A stretch of 51,457 nt of DNA from Evansella tamaricis (GCF_019042215.1 NZ_JAHQCS010000163.1:1-51457), one strand, 5' to 3'; shown: positions 1-8,925, numbered from the stretch's first letter. Made by a program: numbers and translations. Notes: generated from the letters alone by a model not told the origin.

Positions 1-153
1 CAAATATGAAAACAAAAAATTCTCTCCTTTAATGCTTAGTTAAAAATAGTTTTCTTACAACAAGAAGGGATTAATTTTATTGAACAATCCTCCCCTTTAG
101 TTTAACATGAATTTCCAAATAAATGTCTAACCAAAGGGGATATTTATTCATTA

Positions 154-999
154 TCAGAAATACTTGCGGTATAATTCTCTCCGCATTGCACCACTAAGTT
201 GTGCATAAATCTTTGTTGTCTCACTTTTTTCATGTCCTAATAAATTCTGTATAACTTCCAGTGGAGCACCATTATTCAACATATGAGTCGCATAACTATG
301 TCTCAGTTGGTGAGGGTGAATGCTTTTATTTATTCCAGCTCTACTGGATATCCGTTTTATTACATATCTCATCTGTGCAATACTCAACCGACGAGGGGTT
401 CTTTCCGTTACAAATAAAGCCCTATTGGTATCCAATCGTTCTTCCAAGTACCTTTTTAGCCATATCTCACAACGAATATTGAAGTAGACTTCCCGTTCTT
501 TATCTCCTTTTCCTCTTACAATGGCAGACCGACTTTCTAAGCTAATACTTTCTTTATCTAGTAATACAATTTCCCCGATACGACAACCTGTTGAATACAT
601 AAATTCAAATAATGCATTCTCAAATGAATTACAACAAGCTTCTCGTAAATATTCGATTTCTTTTTCAGTAAGGAATTTCGGTATCCTAATAGATGTTTTG
701 GGTTCCTTCAGTTTTCTTACAGGATTATTTTTAATAAATCCTTCATCATTTGCCCATTTAAAAAGTGACTTAACAAAGCGAATCCGATGCCCTAAGCTTG
801 CTGGTTTGAGTCGTTCAGAATCCTTCACTAAGTACGCCTTTAAATCCCTATGTTCTATTTCTTCTAATTTTACTTCTTGAGGAAAGTGCTTGACTATTAG
901 ATTATATTGAACGGTATAGGCTTTTAATGTTTGTAGTGAATAACCTTCAAGCATCTTATCCGATTGATAGTTCTCCCAAGCTTCCGATAACAACATCAT
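154..999 (-). CDS. Tyrosine recombinase/integrase (XerC/D-like)
   Basis: A 281-residue site-specific recombinase that would cut and rejoin DNA through a 3'-phosphotyrosine. The N-terminal half (about residues 5-95) looks like a SAM-like core-binding domain. The C-terminal half carries the catalytic set: R140 in GCRIGE, a likely K165 in GKGDKE, H230 and R233 in HPHQLRH, H256 in LLGHE, and Y265 as nucleophile. The length is normal for XerC/D or for integrases of small elements. The ATG at 999 follows AAGGAGGAACT at good spacing. The gene sits at the left edge, reading outward, with repeats and cargo-like genes behind it, so it may be the integrase of the island. No xer-type dif site or att repeat could be identified. 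Confidence 0.93.
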   Translation of the reverse strand: MMLLSEAWENYQSDKMLEGYSLQTLKAYTVQYNLIVKHFPQEVKLEEIEHRDLKAYLVKDSERLKPASLGHRIRFVKSLFKWANDEGFIKNNPVRKLKEPKTSIRIPKFLTEKEIEYLREACCNSFENALFEFMYSTGCRIGEIVLLDKESISLESRSAIVRGKGDKEREVYFNIRCEIWLKRYLEERLDTNRALFVTERTPRRLSIAQMRYVIKRISSRAGINKSIHPHQLRHSYATHMLNNGAPLEVIQNLLGHEKSETTKIYAQLSGAMRRELYRKYF

Positions 1000-1473
1000 A
1001 GTTCCTCCTTAATAGTTTTATTATTGTTTTTGGCAATCTTCAACAATTACAAACTACTAATAATGAAATGAGTTAAAGGAAGACACTGTATCAAGTGATA
1101 TAGTGTCTGAAATTATTACTATAATGTTGTTATCTGATTGTCACTAACGCTCTCCGTTACTTTAAGTGAAGTCTTTCATAAATTTAGTACAAATAGACGT
1201 GGTTTGAATGCGTAGTAGCGTTGTACTGTGCAGCAGTCATTGTTTAATTCAATATATCAGATTAGAACCAAATAGCTTGGATTTTTCCATTAATTACTGT
1301 GATTAGTTCATCCAACCAAACTCATACACTTAATTTTATTCACCATAACATTCAGTTAGGGGTACGGAGAAGATGAAGAAATCAATTAAGGTTTGCATTC
1401 ATGGCGGTGAACTTTAGGAAATACACCGCCAGAACCTCGAACTCTTTAATAGATAAGAGAAACAATACAACAA
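1000..1473. other. Intergenic region, no gene
   Basis: No convincing ORF in about 470 bases. One hairpin is visible: GGCGGTG at 1404-1410 pairs with CACCGCC at 1425-1431 across a 14-base loop. Nothing else was recognised. Confidence 0.5.
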
Positions 1474-1516
1474 AAAATGGCTCCACTCATCAAAAACTGT
1501 TGAGTGGAACCATTTT
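1474..1516 (-). terminator. Bidirectional hairpin terminator behind the bacteriocin-like gene
   Basis: A 16-base arm at 1474-1489 pairs with 1501-1516 with one mismatch. T-runs lie on the minus-strand 3' side and T-rich DNA on the other. It lies about 50 bases past the stop of the 1568-2380 gene and would end its transcript. Confidence 0.8.
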
Positions 1517-1567
1517 GTATTATTTTTGGCTAGTTATGTCCCAATCTCTACTTTATAACACCACTAA

Positions 1568-2380
1568 TTAACAAGGTCCAAAATCTTGACAAGCTTGTAA
1601 ACCTTGTCTACTTCCATAATTGTTAAATACACAGACTGCTGCATACAAAATTCCGCAAACTATCGGACAAGTAAGCCCCCCTATTGGAGCACAAGCAAAA
1701 GTACACAAAAGTGCACTTGCAATACCGCATCCTAAATCATGTATAGTATTAAAAACATTTATACAAGAGCTACACCCCCATGATTGTTGTATACCTACAT
1801 CTCCAGTGGGACCGCATGTGGCGTTACTTTCAACAGAAATACCGTATACTTCAACCTGCTTTAATTCAGGTTTATCAGCATTGGTAATGGTCCCCGAATT
1901 AATTAATTCAAAGTCTTTTAGTTCATATAGATAGATAGTTGAATTATCAGAGGTTAAACCCCCACCTATCTCAATGTTCCCATCTACATATATTAACATA
2001 ATTCTTGTTGAGTATTTTTTACTCAACTCTATATCTAGAGTAAGTGTATATCCCTCTATTTTTTCAGTCTCATCTACAGGAACCTCCATCTTATACACTT
2101 GAGAATCGAGTATCCCTCTTTCAATTGCTCTAACATAAGTTTGTTCTCTCAGGTGATTTATATTGTATTCACTTGCTAGTTCCAAGACAAAAGATTTGAA
2201 TTCACTACTTCTAATTGCATCATCTATTATCTTTTCTTTGTCTTTACTATTTAATTCTGTAACATAATCAGGAAGTCCATTATTTCCTTCAGTTCCAGTT
2301 GTTTGAACAGCTTGGACGGATGGTACAAAGGTTATAAACAGCATTAAAAAAACTAACAAAATATTAATTTTGACTTTCAT
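1568..2380 (-). CDS. Secreted halocin C8-like bacteriocin precursor
   Basis: A 270-residue exported protein. Residues 1-24 form a classical signal peptide (positive start, hydrophobic core, cleavage after VQA). Residues 25-185 are a hydrophilic domain with no cysteine. The last about 70 residues hold ten cysteines (C203, 206, 218, 226, 230, 238, 242, 250, 264, 270) in a small-residue, hydrophobic background, preceded by a lone C189. From memory, mature halocin C8 also has ten cysteines in about 76 residues, with the same GCSxC opening and C-terminal AC..xGxC ending. In that archaeal system the N-terminal part of the precursor is the immunity domain HalI. By analogy residues 25-185 could be immunity or leader, which is inference. 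No dedicated exporter lies next to it. The ribosome site before the ATG is weak. Confidence 0.75.
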   Translation of the reverse strand: MKVKINILLVFLMLFITFVPSVQAVQTTGTEGNNGLPDYVTELNSKDKEKIIDDAIRSSEFKSFVLELASEYNINHLREQTYVRAIERGILDSQVYKMEVPVDETEKIEGYTLTLDIELSKKYSTRIMLIYVDGNIEIGGGLTSDNSTIYLYELKDFELINSGTITNADKPELKQVEVYGISVESNATCGPTGDVGIQQSWGCSSCINVFNTIHDLGCGIASALLCTFACAPIGGLTCPIVCGILYAAVCVFNNYGSRQGLQACQDFGPC

Positions 2381-3123
2381 TCAATAAATCCCATTTCTAC
2401 TATTTTCATATATTAATAGTTTTTTATATACCCTATCCCCCTTTCTTCATTTTATGACATGGTTTGTAGTTGTTAAAGTATCAAGAAATTTCTTTAAAAA
2501 ACTCTTATCAAAAGTTTACCATAAAAAGTAAAAATAGTAAAAAATTAAAATATTTTAATTGTCTAATAGTTTATTGATGGATAATTTATCATAATTTGGA
2601 TAAAAAAACTTTTAGGAAATTACTAATATAAATTTAAGAATTTTCTGTCTTTTCAAACGAATAAAACCTGTATTCGTGATGAAATTATTTTTATACTATG
2701 TATGAATGCTAAAATCTTTTGATATAACTAAGGTTGACTTATACATGAATCCGTTTAAGAAAGACGCTTTCCACGGGCAATGATTCAACCTCCTTCCTCG
2801 AATAAAACTCTCTTTCTGAGGGACCTCAAGCTTTGTTAGAATTAGCTATTAAATTGAACTTAGTTATAACCAGGAAGATTAAGACTTGACTATTTCCAGA
2901 TAAAGAACCAGCCCTTTAGGACTAATTGACATTGCTACTATTACGATTAGTATTATTTCAATTGTAAAAATTTTAAAAAAAATTTCATGTTATGTTAGTG
3001 GATAGTGTTGAATTCCACGGAAAAATAAATATTCCCATATTATGGAAGTGTGTGAAATGGATCTTAGCATTTTCTATAATCGCACCTCGTAGTAACATAA
3101 AGTTTCTTGTTAAGTAATTATAA
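2381..3123. other. Intergenic region upstream of the bacteriocin-like gene
   Basis: About 740 AT-rich bases without a convincing gene. It should contain the promoter of the bacteriocin-like gene; no unambiguous -35/-10 pair stands out. The middle holds the inverted-repeat element listed at 2721-2870. Confidence 0.5.
2721..2870. repeat. MITE-like inverted-repeat remnant with GACGCTTTCC core
   Basis: The ends match as imperfect inverted repeats: GATATAACTAAGGTTGACTT at 2721-2740 against the complement of 2851-2870. Inside, GACGCTTTCCACGGGCA resembles the core of a short intergenic repeat I know from many Bacillus genomes (GACGCTTTCCGCGGGC). About 150 bases, no coding capacity. Probably a degenerate non-autonomous element. 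Confidence 0.5.
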
Positions 3124-3297
3124 CTAATCATTTTTAATCAAGAAAAATAGTACTCCATACCCTATTGCTCCACCTGCTAAAATGGATAACAACATTCCAA
3201 TTTTAAACTCATTTGTAACCACACTATAAATTAAAAAAGCAAGTATTATTCCAATTAAAGAACCAAGAAACAACTTATTAACTTTCTTTAACTGCAT
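3124..3297 (-). CDS. Small two-helix membrane protein, candidate immunity partner
   Basis: A 57-codon ORF starting MQLKKVNKLFLGSLIG and ending FFLIKND. It has two strongly hydrophobic segments (about residues 9-27 and 34-53) separated by a short polar loop, and a basic start, so a hairpin membrane protein is likely. The ATG follows GAGGGGAAAAGG. It lies on the same strand as, and about 740 bases upstream of, the halocin C8-like precursor. A role as accessory or immunity protein is only a guess from position. Confidence 0.5.
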   Translation of the reverse strand: MQLKKVNKLFLGSLIGIILAFLIYSVVTNEFKIGMLLSILAGGAIGYGVLFFLIKND

Positions 3298-3576
3298 TCC
3301 TTTTCCCCTCTCGCCTTATTTTTTTTTAACTGACTTCATTAAGGATTCCAGTTATTAACTGTATAATCATCCCAGTTTTTTCTAACAGTAAAAGACTATT
3401 ATTTGGTAACCTCTGATAATCTTAGTGTATCATATAATTGGTATTTTGTGTCATTTTTTACATTCAGTAGAAAGGCATACTATATACTGTAGTTGGTATA
3501 CTTGACAAAAAATAATTAGATTAAAAATATAAATACAACAGTCCCTATTGAAATTGTTATTTATTATGGAAGTAAG

Positions 3577-3744
3577 TTACTCTAAAAATGTGTCCCGTTT
3601 ATTGAGACCAATCATAAGGTCAACTACAAGTTCTGTATAAGACGTGCTAATCCAAATGGTAAGTATGTCTCGTTTATCTATATGTTTTGGTATAAGCCAA
3701 ACAATAAGAAGAAGAATTATAATAACTAAAGTCATATATAACAC
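3577..3744 (-). CDS. Short hydrophobic ORF, possibly truncated membrane protein
   Basis: About 55 codons. A hydrophobic segment (TLVIIILLLIVWLIP) is followed by KHIDKRD and an amphipathic stretch. The GTG at 3744 is preferred to the in-frame ATG at 3735 because AGAGGGTG lies nine bases before it. The pattern resembles the first third of spore-former membrane proteins that begin with a helix and a PKH motif, so this may be a truncated copy. The function is unknown. Confidence 0.35.
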   Translation of the reverse strand: MLYMTLVIIILLLIVWLIPKHIDKRDILTIWISTSYTELVVDLMIGLNKRDTFLE

Positions 3745-4602
3745 AAAAGTTTACACCCTCTATTGAAAAAGTAACTTCCTATGTATACTTTTCCCGACAG
3801 CTTGATAATTATCAATTTAAAATCTTAAAGTAACCTGTCCGTTACTTTAATTACATTTTTTCACAAAGTCATTTGAAGCACATCATTTGTTGCACAGTAA
3901 AAGTCAACTACGCATTACAGAATGATGATTTTCTTATTGTACATTACTTCGATTATATTTAGTATGGTTTTCCACCGTATTTAACGTAAGCAATGATACA
4001 AAAATGACAGATTTCTATCTTTGTAGAAACAATATATATAGTAAATTTTTATAGTATTCAACGTTATCAAAGATATACCAGGAAGTAGTAACAATAAACC
4101 TTGATGGGTTGTTTGGAAGTGAACTTCTTCTACACTACTCATCAAGGACAGTAAGCGGAAGCGCGGTAGTTATGATAGATAAACACTAGTTGCCTATTAA
4201 ATAAAACTCTCAAGCCTCTCAATAAGATTTGTAACCTACGAGAGCCCAAATCAAGTCTTTGTAACCCCTATCTACGAATACATGTAAATTATGATAAGAG
4301 CAGCATTCTCTCTACCTTTTTTAGCTGGTACTATATATAAGGGGTAGTTAGTTCAATAAAATGTCATCCCCTTATTGAAGGATTCTCCCCGTTTCTTTAA
4401 GTACATCACTTCACAAAACCTGTAAATATCTCTATTCTATTTTAACATAAATATCCAAATCCTTCTCTTTCACATTAGAATTCACATGGCAAATCACATC
4501 AAATTCACAAGAAGGAAATATTTATTTCCACCTATGCGAATAGGGGTGTGAATTACTTTGTGATTTCACTTATTTTTAACTATAAAACACTGATATAACA
4601 TC
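3745..4602. other. Long intergenic region with TTCACA-type motif cluster
   Basis: About 860 bases without a convincing gene. CCTTGATG and CATCAAGG around 4095-4140 form an inverted pair. Between about 4470 and 4640 the motif TTCACA or its complement TGTGAA recurs at irregular spacing on both strands, and GTGAATTAC occurs twice. This could be a protein-binding cluster or chance in AT-rich DNA. Confidence 0.4.
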
Positions 4603-4646
4603 AAAAAAACACATGTGATTCCTGCTGTGAAATCGCATGTGTTTTT
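4603..4646 (-). terminator. Hairpin terminator (10-bp stem, T-run)
   Basis: AAAACACATG at 4606-4615 pairs with CATGTGTTTT at 4636-4645, with a further four-base inner stem (4617-4620 with 4631-4634). A/T runs on both flanks let it act in both directions. It probably ends read-through from the helicase operon. Confidence 0.65.
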
Positions 4647-4738
4647 GCTTGTGAATTACTTGTTTGCACCTCTGAAGTAAACCTGTTAGATTGATTCAAA
4701 CGTGTTAAATCCTTACACCATCTGAGTTCAGTTCACAA

Positions 4739-4767
4739 AAAGTTCGGGGACCAGGTCCCCGAACTTT
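4739..4767 (-). terminator. Perfect 29-base palindrome at the helicase stop codon
   Basis: The arms 4739-4752 and 4754-4767 are exact complements around a single central base (AGTTCGGGGACC core). The stem overlaps the TAA of the helicase. It belongs in style to the GGGGAC-rich hairpins elsewhere in the window and probably acts as a terminator or mRNA stabiliser. It has no clear U-tail. Confidence 0.6.
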
Positions 4768-6808
4768 ACCTCACTATCAATTCTTCGATTTTCTGTACCA
4801 TGTCAGATGGTAGTATCGCTTGTCCCTTTTCCACATATATTTTAGTAAACTGCCCTTTTTGATTAACATAGAAATTGATCGAAATAGCGCAGCCTTCCAC
4901 TACTCCAGTTAACTTTACGACATTGGCTTGCTTCTGTAAGTGTCCACTTTGGAAGGAGAGCCTTCCCATCATAAAAGGGATGACTTTTTCTTCAATCGCT
5001 TTTTCTAAAGAGACATGATCCACTGTGTTAAAGTCTATTTTCTGAGATTTTCCCCGTTCCTTTTCTAGTTGTTGATTTTCTGACAAGATAGACTGACCTT
5101 TATAGTCATCCATGAATTCGATTAAAAACGAACTCTCCTTTGAATCAGAACCTCCAATCACTCTCACATTTGTGATAATAAACTTGGAATTATAATAAAT
5201 GGCTACACGGCTAATGCCCCGCTCCGTTTGTAAAAACAATATGAAGTGATAGTTGTGCTCCTGTGTATCGATTAGTTTTATATCATATTGCTCCAAGTCC
5301 CCCTTCACTCTCGTTAAGAAATCTTCTATTTGAGATTCCGCTTCTTCCTTGGATATATATCGATCTAAAGCAGGGGGATAGATGGCATAAACTTGCTGCT
5401 TCGAACGAGTTAAGGACGTGTAGGCCCACCTAAAATAATCTTGGCTAAAGTAATTATTCGTATATCTAAAATCCACAATCACCTGTTTCCATTCGCCACC
5501 TTGGCTTTTATGACAGGTGATGGCGTAGCCAAATTTAGCTTTAACGGCATTAAAATAAGGATCAGCCAAAAGCTTTTCCATAAAAAGACTAGAGTTTGGT
5601 CTTAAATGAGGGTTCCTGTGCCTAAAATCAACAATGAGGGCACGCAATTCCTCCTCCCCCACTTCTCGGTCATTAGAGTAAAGAATATTCTCAAATACTT
5701 TACACATTATCTTTACTTTTTCACCTGACGGGGTCTGGAGAGAAAGAATTAAATCCCGAAAGGAGAGGGTAAATTTCTTTGATAATCGGATAAAGACATG
5801 TCTTACTTCCGGATTCTCACTCACGTGCTCTACTTGAACAAAATCACCATTAAAGAGAGGCATCCCTTCGATCATTGTGTTCTTAATAATTAGCAATCGA
5901 TCCCCACTTTGCACTGTATCCCGTTGAAATCCCAGGGATTTGCGGATGGCACGGTTGTATTTATAAACACTATCATTAGTCTGTGCAATAACAATGATGC
6001 TGTCTTCCCGGGAGGGGCTATAGTATTTCTGAAAAATTGGCAACGTATCTTCAATCGGAATTTCTGTTATATCCTCTTGATTAGGAGTTATATGAATGGA
6101 CTCAAATTCCTTCGCTGCAAGTTGTTTTCGGATCGAAGTTGCCACTTCTAAAATGCCACTATCTTGTTTTTGCCGAAAGACGTCGGTCATCTCAAATTCC
6201 TGTGTACTCAAGTGGAACTGTGAAGAAATATAATCTTTGTTTAAAGCAGGAGATGTACTACTATTTACAGGAGGCAACTGAGCACTGTCACCGATAAAGA
6301 TAATCTTCCGGTCTGACGCCTTTGCATTTACATATTCGAATAAATCCGTTAACAACTTTCCGGAACCAAATTGCAATGTCTCTGTTTCATTTGTAGTATC
6401 AGAAACCATGGAAGACTCGTCCACGATGAACACCATTTTCCGGGGAAGGTCAAGATTTTTCAGGGAAAAAACTAGTTTATACGTTTCATTATCTTGATCA
6501 TTTATTTTCGTTTTTTCAGCATCCATATGATAGATTTCCCTATGGATTGTAACAGCAGGTTGCTTGGTCCGTAGGTGAATAATTTTGGCAGCCCGACCAG
6601 TTGGTGCAAGGAATTGGAAAGGGTAGTCATGACCACGTAAGTAGTGACTTAACTGCTCTAATAGAAAGGTTTTTCCCGTACCTGCATATCCTTTAAGGAT
6701 GAAGACATCATCCTTACTCCACAGGAAACGTTCTAATTTATCTACCGCTTGCTTTTGACTATTAGTTAGTGTATCGTACTGGAAAAAATCAGTTAACTGC
6801 AACCTCAT
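4766..6808 (-). CDS. RecD/Pif1-like SF1B DNA helicase
   Basis: A 680-residue ATP-dependent helicase. Walker A is GYAGTGKT (40-47), Walker B ends VDESSM (DE at 130-131) and motif III is FIGDSAQLPPV (171-181). Late motifs are CHKSQGGEW (432-440) and WAYTSLTRSKQQVY (461-474), as in RecD2/Pif1 relatives. The last about 190 residues form an extra domain I do not recognise. There is no RecD2-type HhH N-terminus, so it is not a standard RecD2. The gene begins 14 bases after the TPR/cold-shock gene, on the same strand, and follows a strong GGAGGGGG ribosome site. The pair is most likely one operon, and a nucleic-acid transaction is inferred. Confidence 0.88.
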   Translation of the reverse strand: MRLQLTDFFQYDTLTNSQKQAVDKLERFLWSKDDVFILKGYAGTGKTFLLEQLSHYLRGHDYPFQFLAPTGRAAKIIHLRTKQPAVTIHREIYHMDAEKTKINDQDNETYKLVFSLKNLDLPRKMVFIVDESSMVSDTTNETETLQFGSGKLLTDLFEYVNAKASDRKIIFIGDSAQLPPVNSSTSPALNKDYISSQFHLSTQEFEMTDVFRQKQDSGILEVATSIRKQLAAKEFESIHITPNQEDITEIPIEDTLPIFQKYYSPSREDSIIVIAQTNDSVYKYNRAIRKSLGFQRDTVQSGDRLLIIKNTMIEGMPLFNGDFVQVEHVSENPEVRHVFIRLSKKFTLSFRDLILSLQTPSGEKVKIMCKVFENILYSNDREVGEEELRALIVDFRHRNPHLRPNSSLFMEKLLADPYFNAVKAKFGYAITCHKSQGGEWKQVIVDFRYTNNYFSQDYFRWAYTSLTRSKQQVYAIYPPALDRYISKEEAESQIEDFLTRVKGDLEQYDIKLIDTQEHNYHFILFLQTERGISRVAIYYNSKFIITNVRVIGGSDSKESSFLIEFMDDYKGQSILSENQQLEKERGKSQKIDFNTVDHVSLEKAIEEKVIPFMMGRLSFQSGHLQKQANVVKLTGVVEGCAISINFYVNQKGQFTKIYVEKGQAILPSDMVQKIEELIVR

Positions 6809-6822
6809 CCCATTCCCCCTCC

Positions 6823-8109
6823 TTAAACCTTGGTGATTTCAATCGCTTCATAGGATTGCCTTTGCTTCTTTTTATCAAAGGATTCCATGATGTAAAAATG
6901 TACATGTTCTTTAACACCTGGTCGAGGTTTCCCCTTCAAGTTTTTAATTCTAAAATAATATTGCTGGCCGTTATCGCCCGAGATAAATCCTGCTTTTCCA
7001 TTAGGTAGAACTTTTAGAATCGTACCTATCCCTTTTGGAAGAGTCTGAAGTTTTATGGTTTGAAGAAAAGAGAACAATTCATTTCTATAGCCCTTGTTGA
7101 CTTTGCCAATCTCCCGTTCTATTAAAGCGATTCTTTCATTTAAGCTTTGCATATCCTTCCAGCCATTTTCTTTAATAACCTCTTTTGCAAAGGTATAAAG
7201 CATCAGCGCTTCCTTGTGTTGTTTTTCTTCTTCCAATAAATAACCGAACTTGATCAGTAAGTTCTTCTTATGCTTGTATTCCCCTCCTTGAGCTAACACA
7301 GCATAAGCTCCCTTTTCCCTGGCCATTGCAGTATTACCAAGCTTTAGATACAACTTAAATATTTCGTAATATAGGGACCAATGATCCTTTTCCTTTACTA
7401 TTTCCTCAAGTTCCCTAATGCCTTCTTCCACTCTCCCTAATTCCCCTTTGGCAATGGCTGCTTTCGAACGTAGCCAAATGTCATTGTCATAGTGAAATTT
7501 ACTGATTTTCTTGAAAGCCTCCGTGGAGATCGTTAAACATTCAGGATAGTTTTTCATTTCAAATAAAGCCTTTATTTTTGCTGTATAGTATTCTTCTAAT
7601 GGGGACGCCAATTCCCGTTTTATTCCCTCAGAATCTGTAATGGTGTTCGTTTCCGTTGATAGCTTTGTTGGGTCTAGCTTTGATACCCAGTAAAGAAGTT
7701 GTTGTTGATTTGTATTGGCCTTGTTTTTAAAGTATTTGACCATCGTTAGTACTGTTCGTTCATAGGCGGAATATTGTTCCTGTTTGACTGAATTAACAAT
7801 GAAATTTGCCGTCTTGACCATGATTACTTCTTCCACTTTTTCCTTTCGGTTCGGACTAATATAAAGACGGTATAAGCTCCAACTTAACATGTTAGCATTT
7901 GCCTGAAAATCAGGAGCCTCTTCATAAAGCTGCTTACTAAGTTGGACAGATTCTTTTAATCTACCAACCTTTTTTAAACTTTTCGCATAAAAAAATAAGT
8001 CCCAGCTATTAAAGGCGTTCCTATTAGATTGATAGGCTTGATCTAATAAGCTCACCGCTTCCTCAAATTGACCTTGCTTTGCTAAATTAACCCCGTTCCT
8101 TACGTCCAT
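6823..8109 (-). CDS. TPR-repeat protein with C-terminal cold-shock-like domain
   Basis: 428 residues. Residues 1 to about 340 are helical repeats of TPR type (alternating A/L/Y pattern, for example AKSLKKVGRLKESVQLSKQL and YEIFKLYLKLGNTAMAREKG). Residues about 358-428 form a small beta-rich domain (GTILKVLPNGKAGFISGDNG, then YYFRIKNL) resembling cold-shock or S1-type nucleic-acid-binding folds. The protein would be a scaffold that binds RNA or single-stranded DNA through its tail. It is first in an operon with the RecD-like helicase. The start is the ATG at 8109 after GAGGCGG. Confidence 0.8.
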   Translation of the reverse strand: MDVRNGVNLAKQGQFEEAVSLLDQAYQSNRNAFNSWDLFFYAKSLKKVGRLKESVQLSKQLYEEAPDFQANANMLSWSLYRLYISPNRKEKVEEVIMVKTANFIVNSVKQEQYSAYERTVLTMVKYFKNKANTNQQQLLYWVSKLDPTKLSTETNTITDSEGIKRELASPLEEYYTAKIKALFEMKNYPECLTISTEAFKKISKFHYDNDIWLRSKAAIAKGELGRVEEGIRELEEIVKEKDHWSLYYEIFKLYLKLGNTAMAREKGAYAVLAQGGEYKHKKNLLIKFGYLLEEEKQHKEALMLYTFAKEVIKENGWKDMQSLNERIALIEREIGKVNKGYRNELFSFLQTIKLQTLPKGIGTILKVLPNGKAGFISGDNGQQYYFRIKNLKGKPRPGVKEHVHFYIMESFDKKKQRQSYEAIEITKV

Positions 8110-8308
8110 GCTAACACCGCCTCAAAATCATTTAGCGACAATTGACCACGTAAAATACCGATTATTTTGTGTTTATATAGTATTCCATTCGACATTTTAC
8201 GAGTAAATCCTCTTAATGGAAGCCATGGGCTCGTTTCGGTGTTGATTTTTGATCCAACCTACTGATCTTTATTATCATGAATGGTGATTGTTTTATTTTT
8301 GGTACATA

Positions 8309-8437
8309 AGAGGCTAGGATAGAAGTGTTTTAACAATGAAAAATCCAAGCAATCATTAGCTACGAAAATATCCTTTACTATCGTTGTGTATTGTTTGGAT
8401 TTTCCTTTAAACACCTTCGTTATGTCCCAGCATCCTT
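8309..8437. repeat. Large imperfect inverted repeat in the 8110-8493 gap
   Basis: The left arm (AGGCTAGGATAGAAGTGTTT, then GAAAAATCCAAGCAAT) is matched by the complement of the right arm, which contains ATTGTTTGGATTTTCC and ends GTCCCAGCATCCT. The arms are about 45 bases each with some mismatches, around a loop of about 35. No coding capacity. It is probably an intergenic repeat or MITE. The rest of the gap shows no gene. Confidence 0.6.
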
Positions 8438-8493
8438 AATAACAACCTTTAAGGTAGTTCCCACCTACTAGCATATTAAACTTTATCCTACGA

Positions 8494-8533
8494 CGAAAAA
8501 GCCCGAGAACACAACGGTTCTCAGGCTTTTTCG
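8494..8533 (-). terminator. Strong bidirectional terminator overlapping a stop codon
   Basis: The 17-base arm 8494-8510 pairs with 8517-8533 with one mismatch, and A5/T5 runs lie in the arms. The TGA of the small membrane gene lies within the stem. Confidence 0.85.
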
Positions 8534-8709
8534 TTCTTCTCAAGCTCTTGGTGTACAGGTTGATCATTTAGATTTACAATAATGAACTTATCAACATTTC
8601 CGATGTTAGTAAGTTTAATGGTAGAGAAACTGACTAACCCTAATCCTAGTCCTATTAGAAAACCAGCCCCTAAATAAAGACCTTTCTCTTTCCTAGTCAA
8701 TCTCATCAC
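8521..8709 (-). CDS. Small single-pass membrane protein
   Basis: About 62 residues. A basic start (RLTRKEKG) is followed by one glycine-rich hydrophobic helix (LYLGAGFLIGLGLGLVSFST) and a charged C-terminal tail. GGAGGG lies just before the start; the ATG at 8706 or the GTG at 8709 could be used. A good terminator at its stop supports a real transcript. It stands alone between the GH16 gene and the TPR operon. The function is unknown. Confidence 0.6.
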   Translation of the reverse strand: MMRLTRKEKGLYLGAGFLIGLGLGLVSFSTIKLTNIGNVDKFIIVNLNDQPVHQELEKNEKA

Positions 8710-8843
8710 CCTCCAAATGATTATTTCTCTTTAAGTATATTTGAATATAACGGTTAAGAAGGGAGTGAAATTTGACTATATTAAGGAAAGTGACAGAAGA
8801 ATAAATACATTACATAAAAGAGATTCTTGCTTCCTAATTGAAA

Positions 8844-8925
8844 GTAGGGACAGGTATTGTGCTGACCCCTAAAAGATTAGATTTTGACTCTAACTTTTGG
8901 GGTGCACCTCAGTACCTGTCCCTAC
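8844..8925. repeat. Two-tier REP-like hairpin, GGGACAGGTA/TACCTGTCCC
   Basis: The outer 13-base arms (8844-8856 and 8913-8925) are exact complements. An inner stem pairs ACCCCTAAAAG with CTTTTGGGGT. It lies just past the GH16 stop and may double as a terminator. It is one of the GTCCC-rich hairpins scattered through the window. Confidence 0.7.

Noticed and set aside
261-482. Plus-strand open frames opposite the integrase (also 521-880)
   Set aside because: No ribosome site and low-complexity translation; they are shadows of the recombinase gene.
1620-1934. Plus-strand open frame opposite the bacteriocin-like gene
   Set aside because: Antisense to the cysteine-rich region; no start signal.
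4470-4646. CRISPR-like array
   Set aside because: The repeated word is only six to nine bases at irregular spacing; no regular repeat-spacer pattern and no cas genes.
5909-7008. Plus-strand frames opposite the helicase and TPR genes
   Set aside because: No ribosome sites; fully covered by better supported genes.
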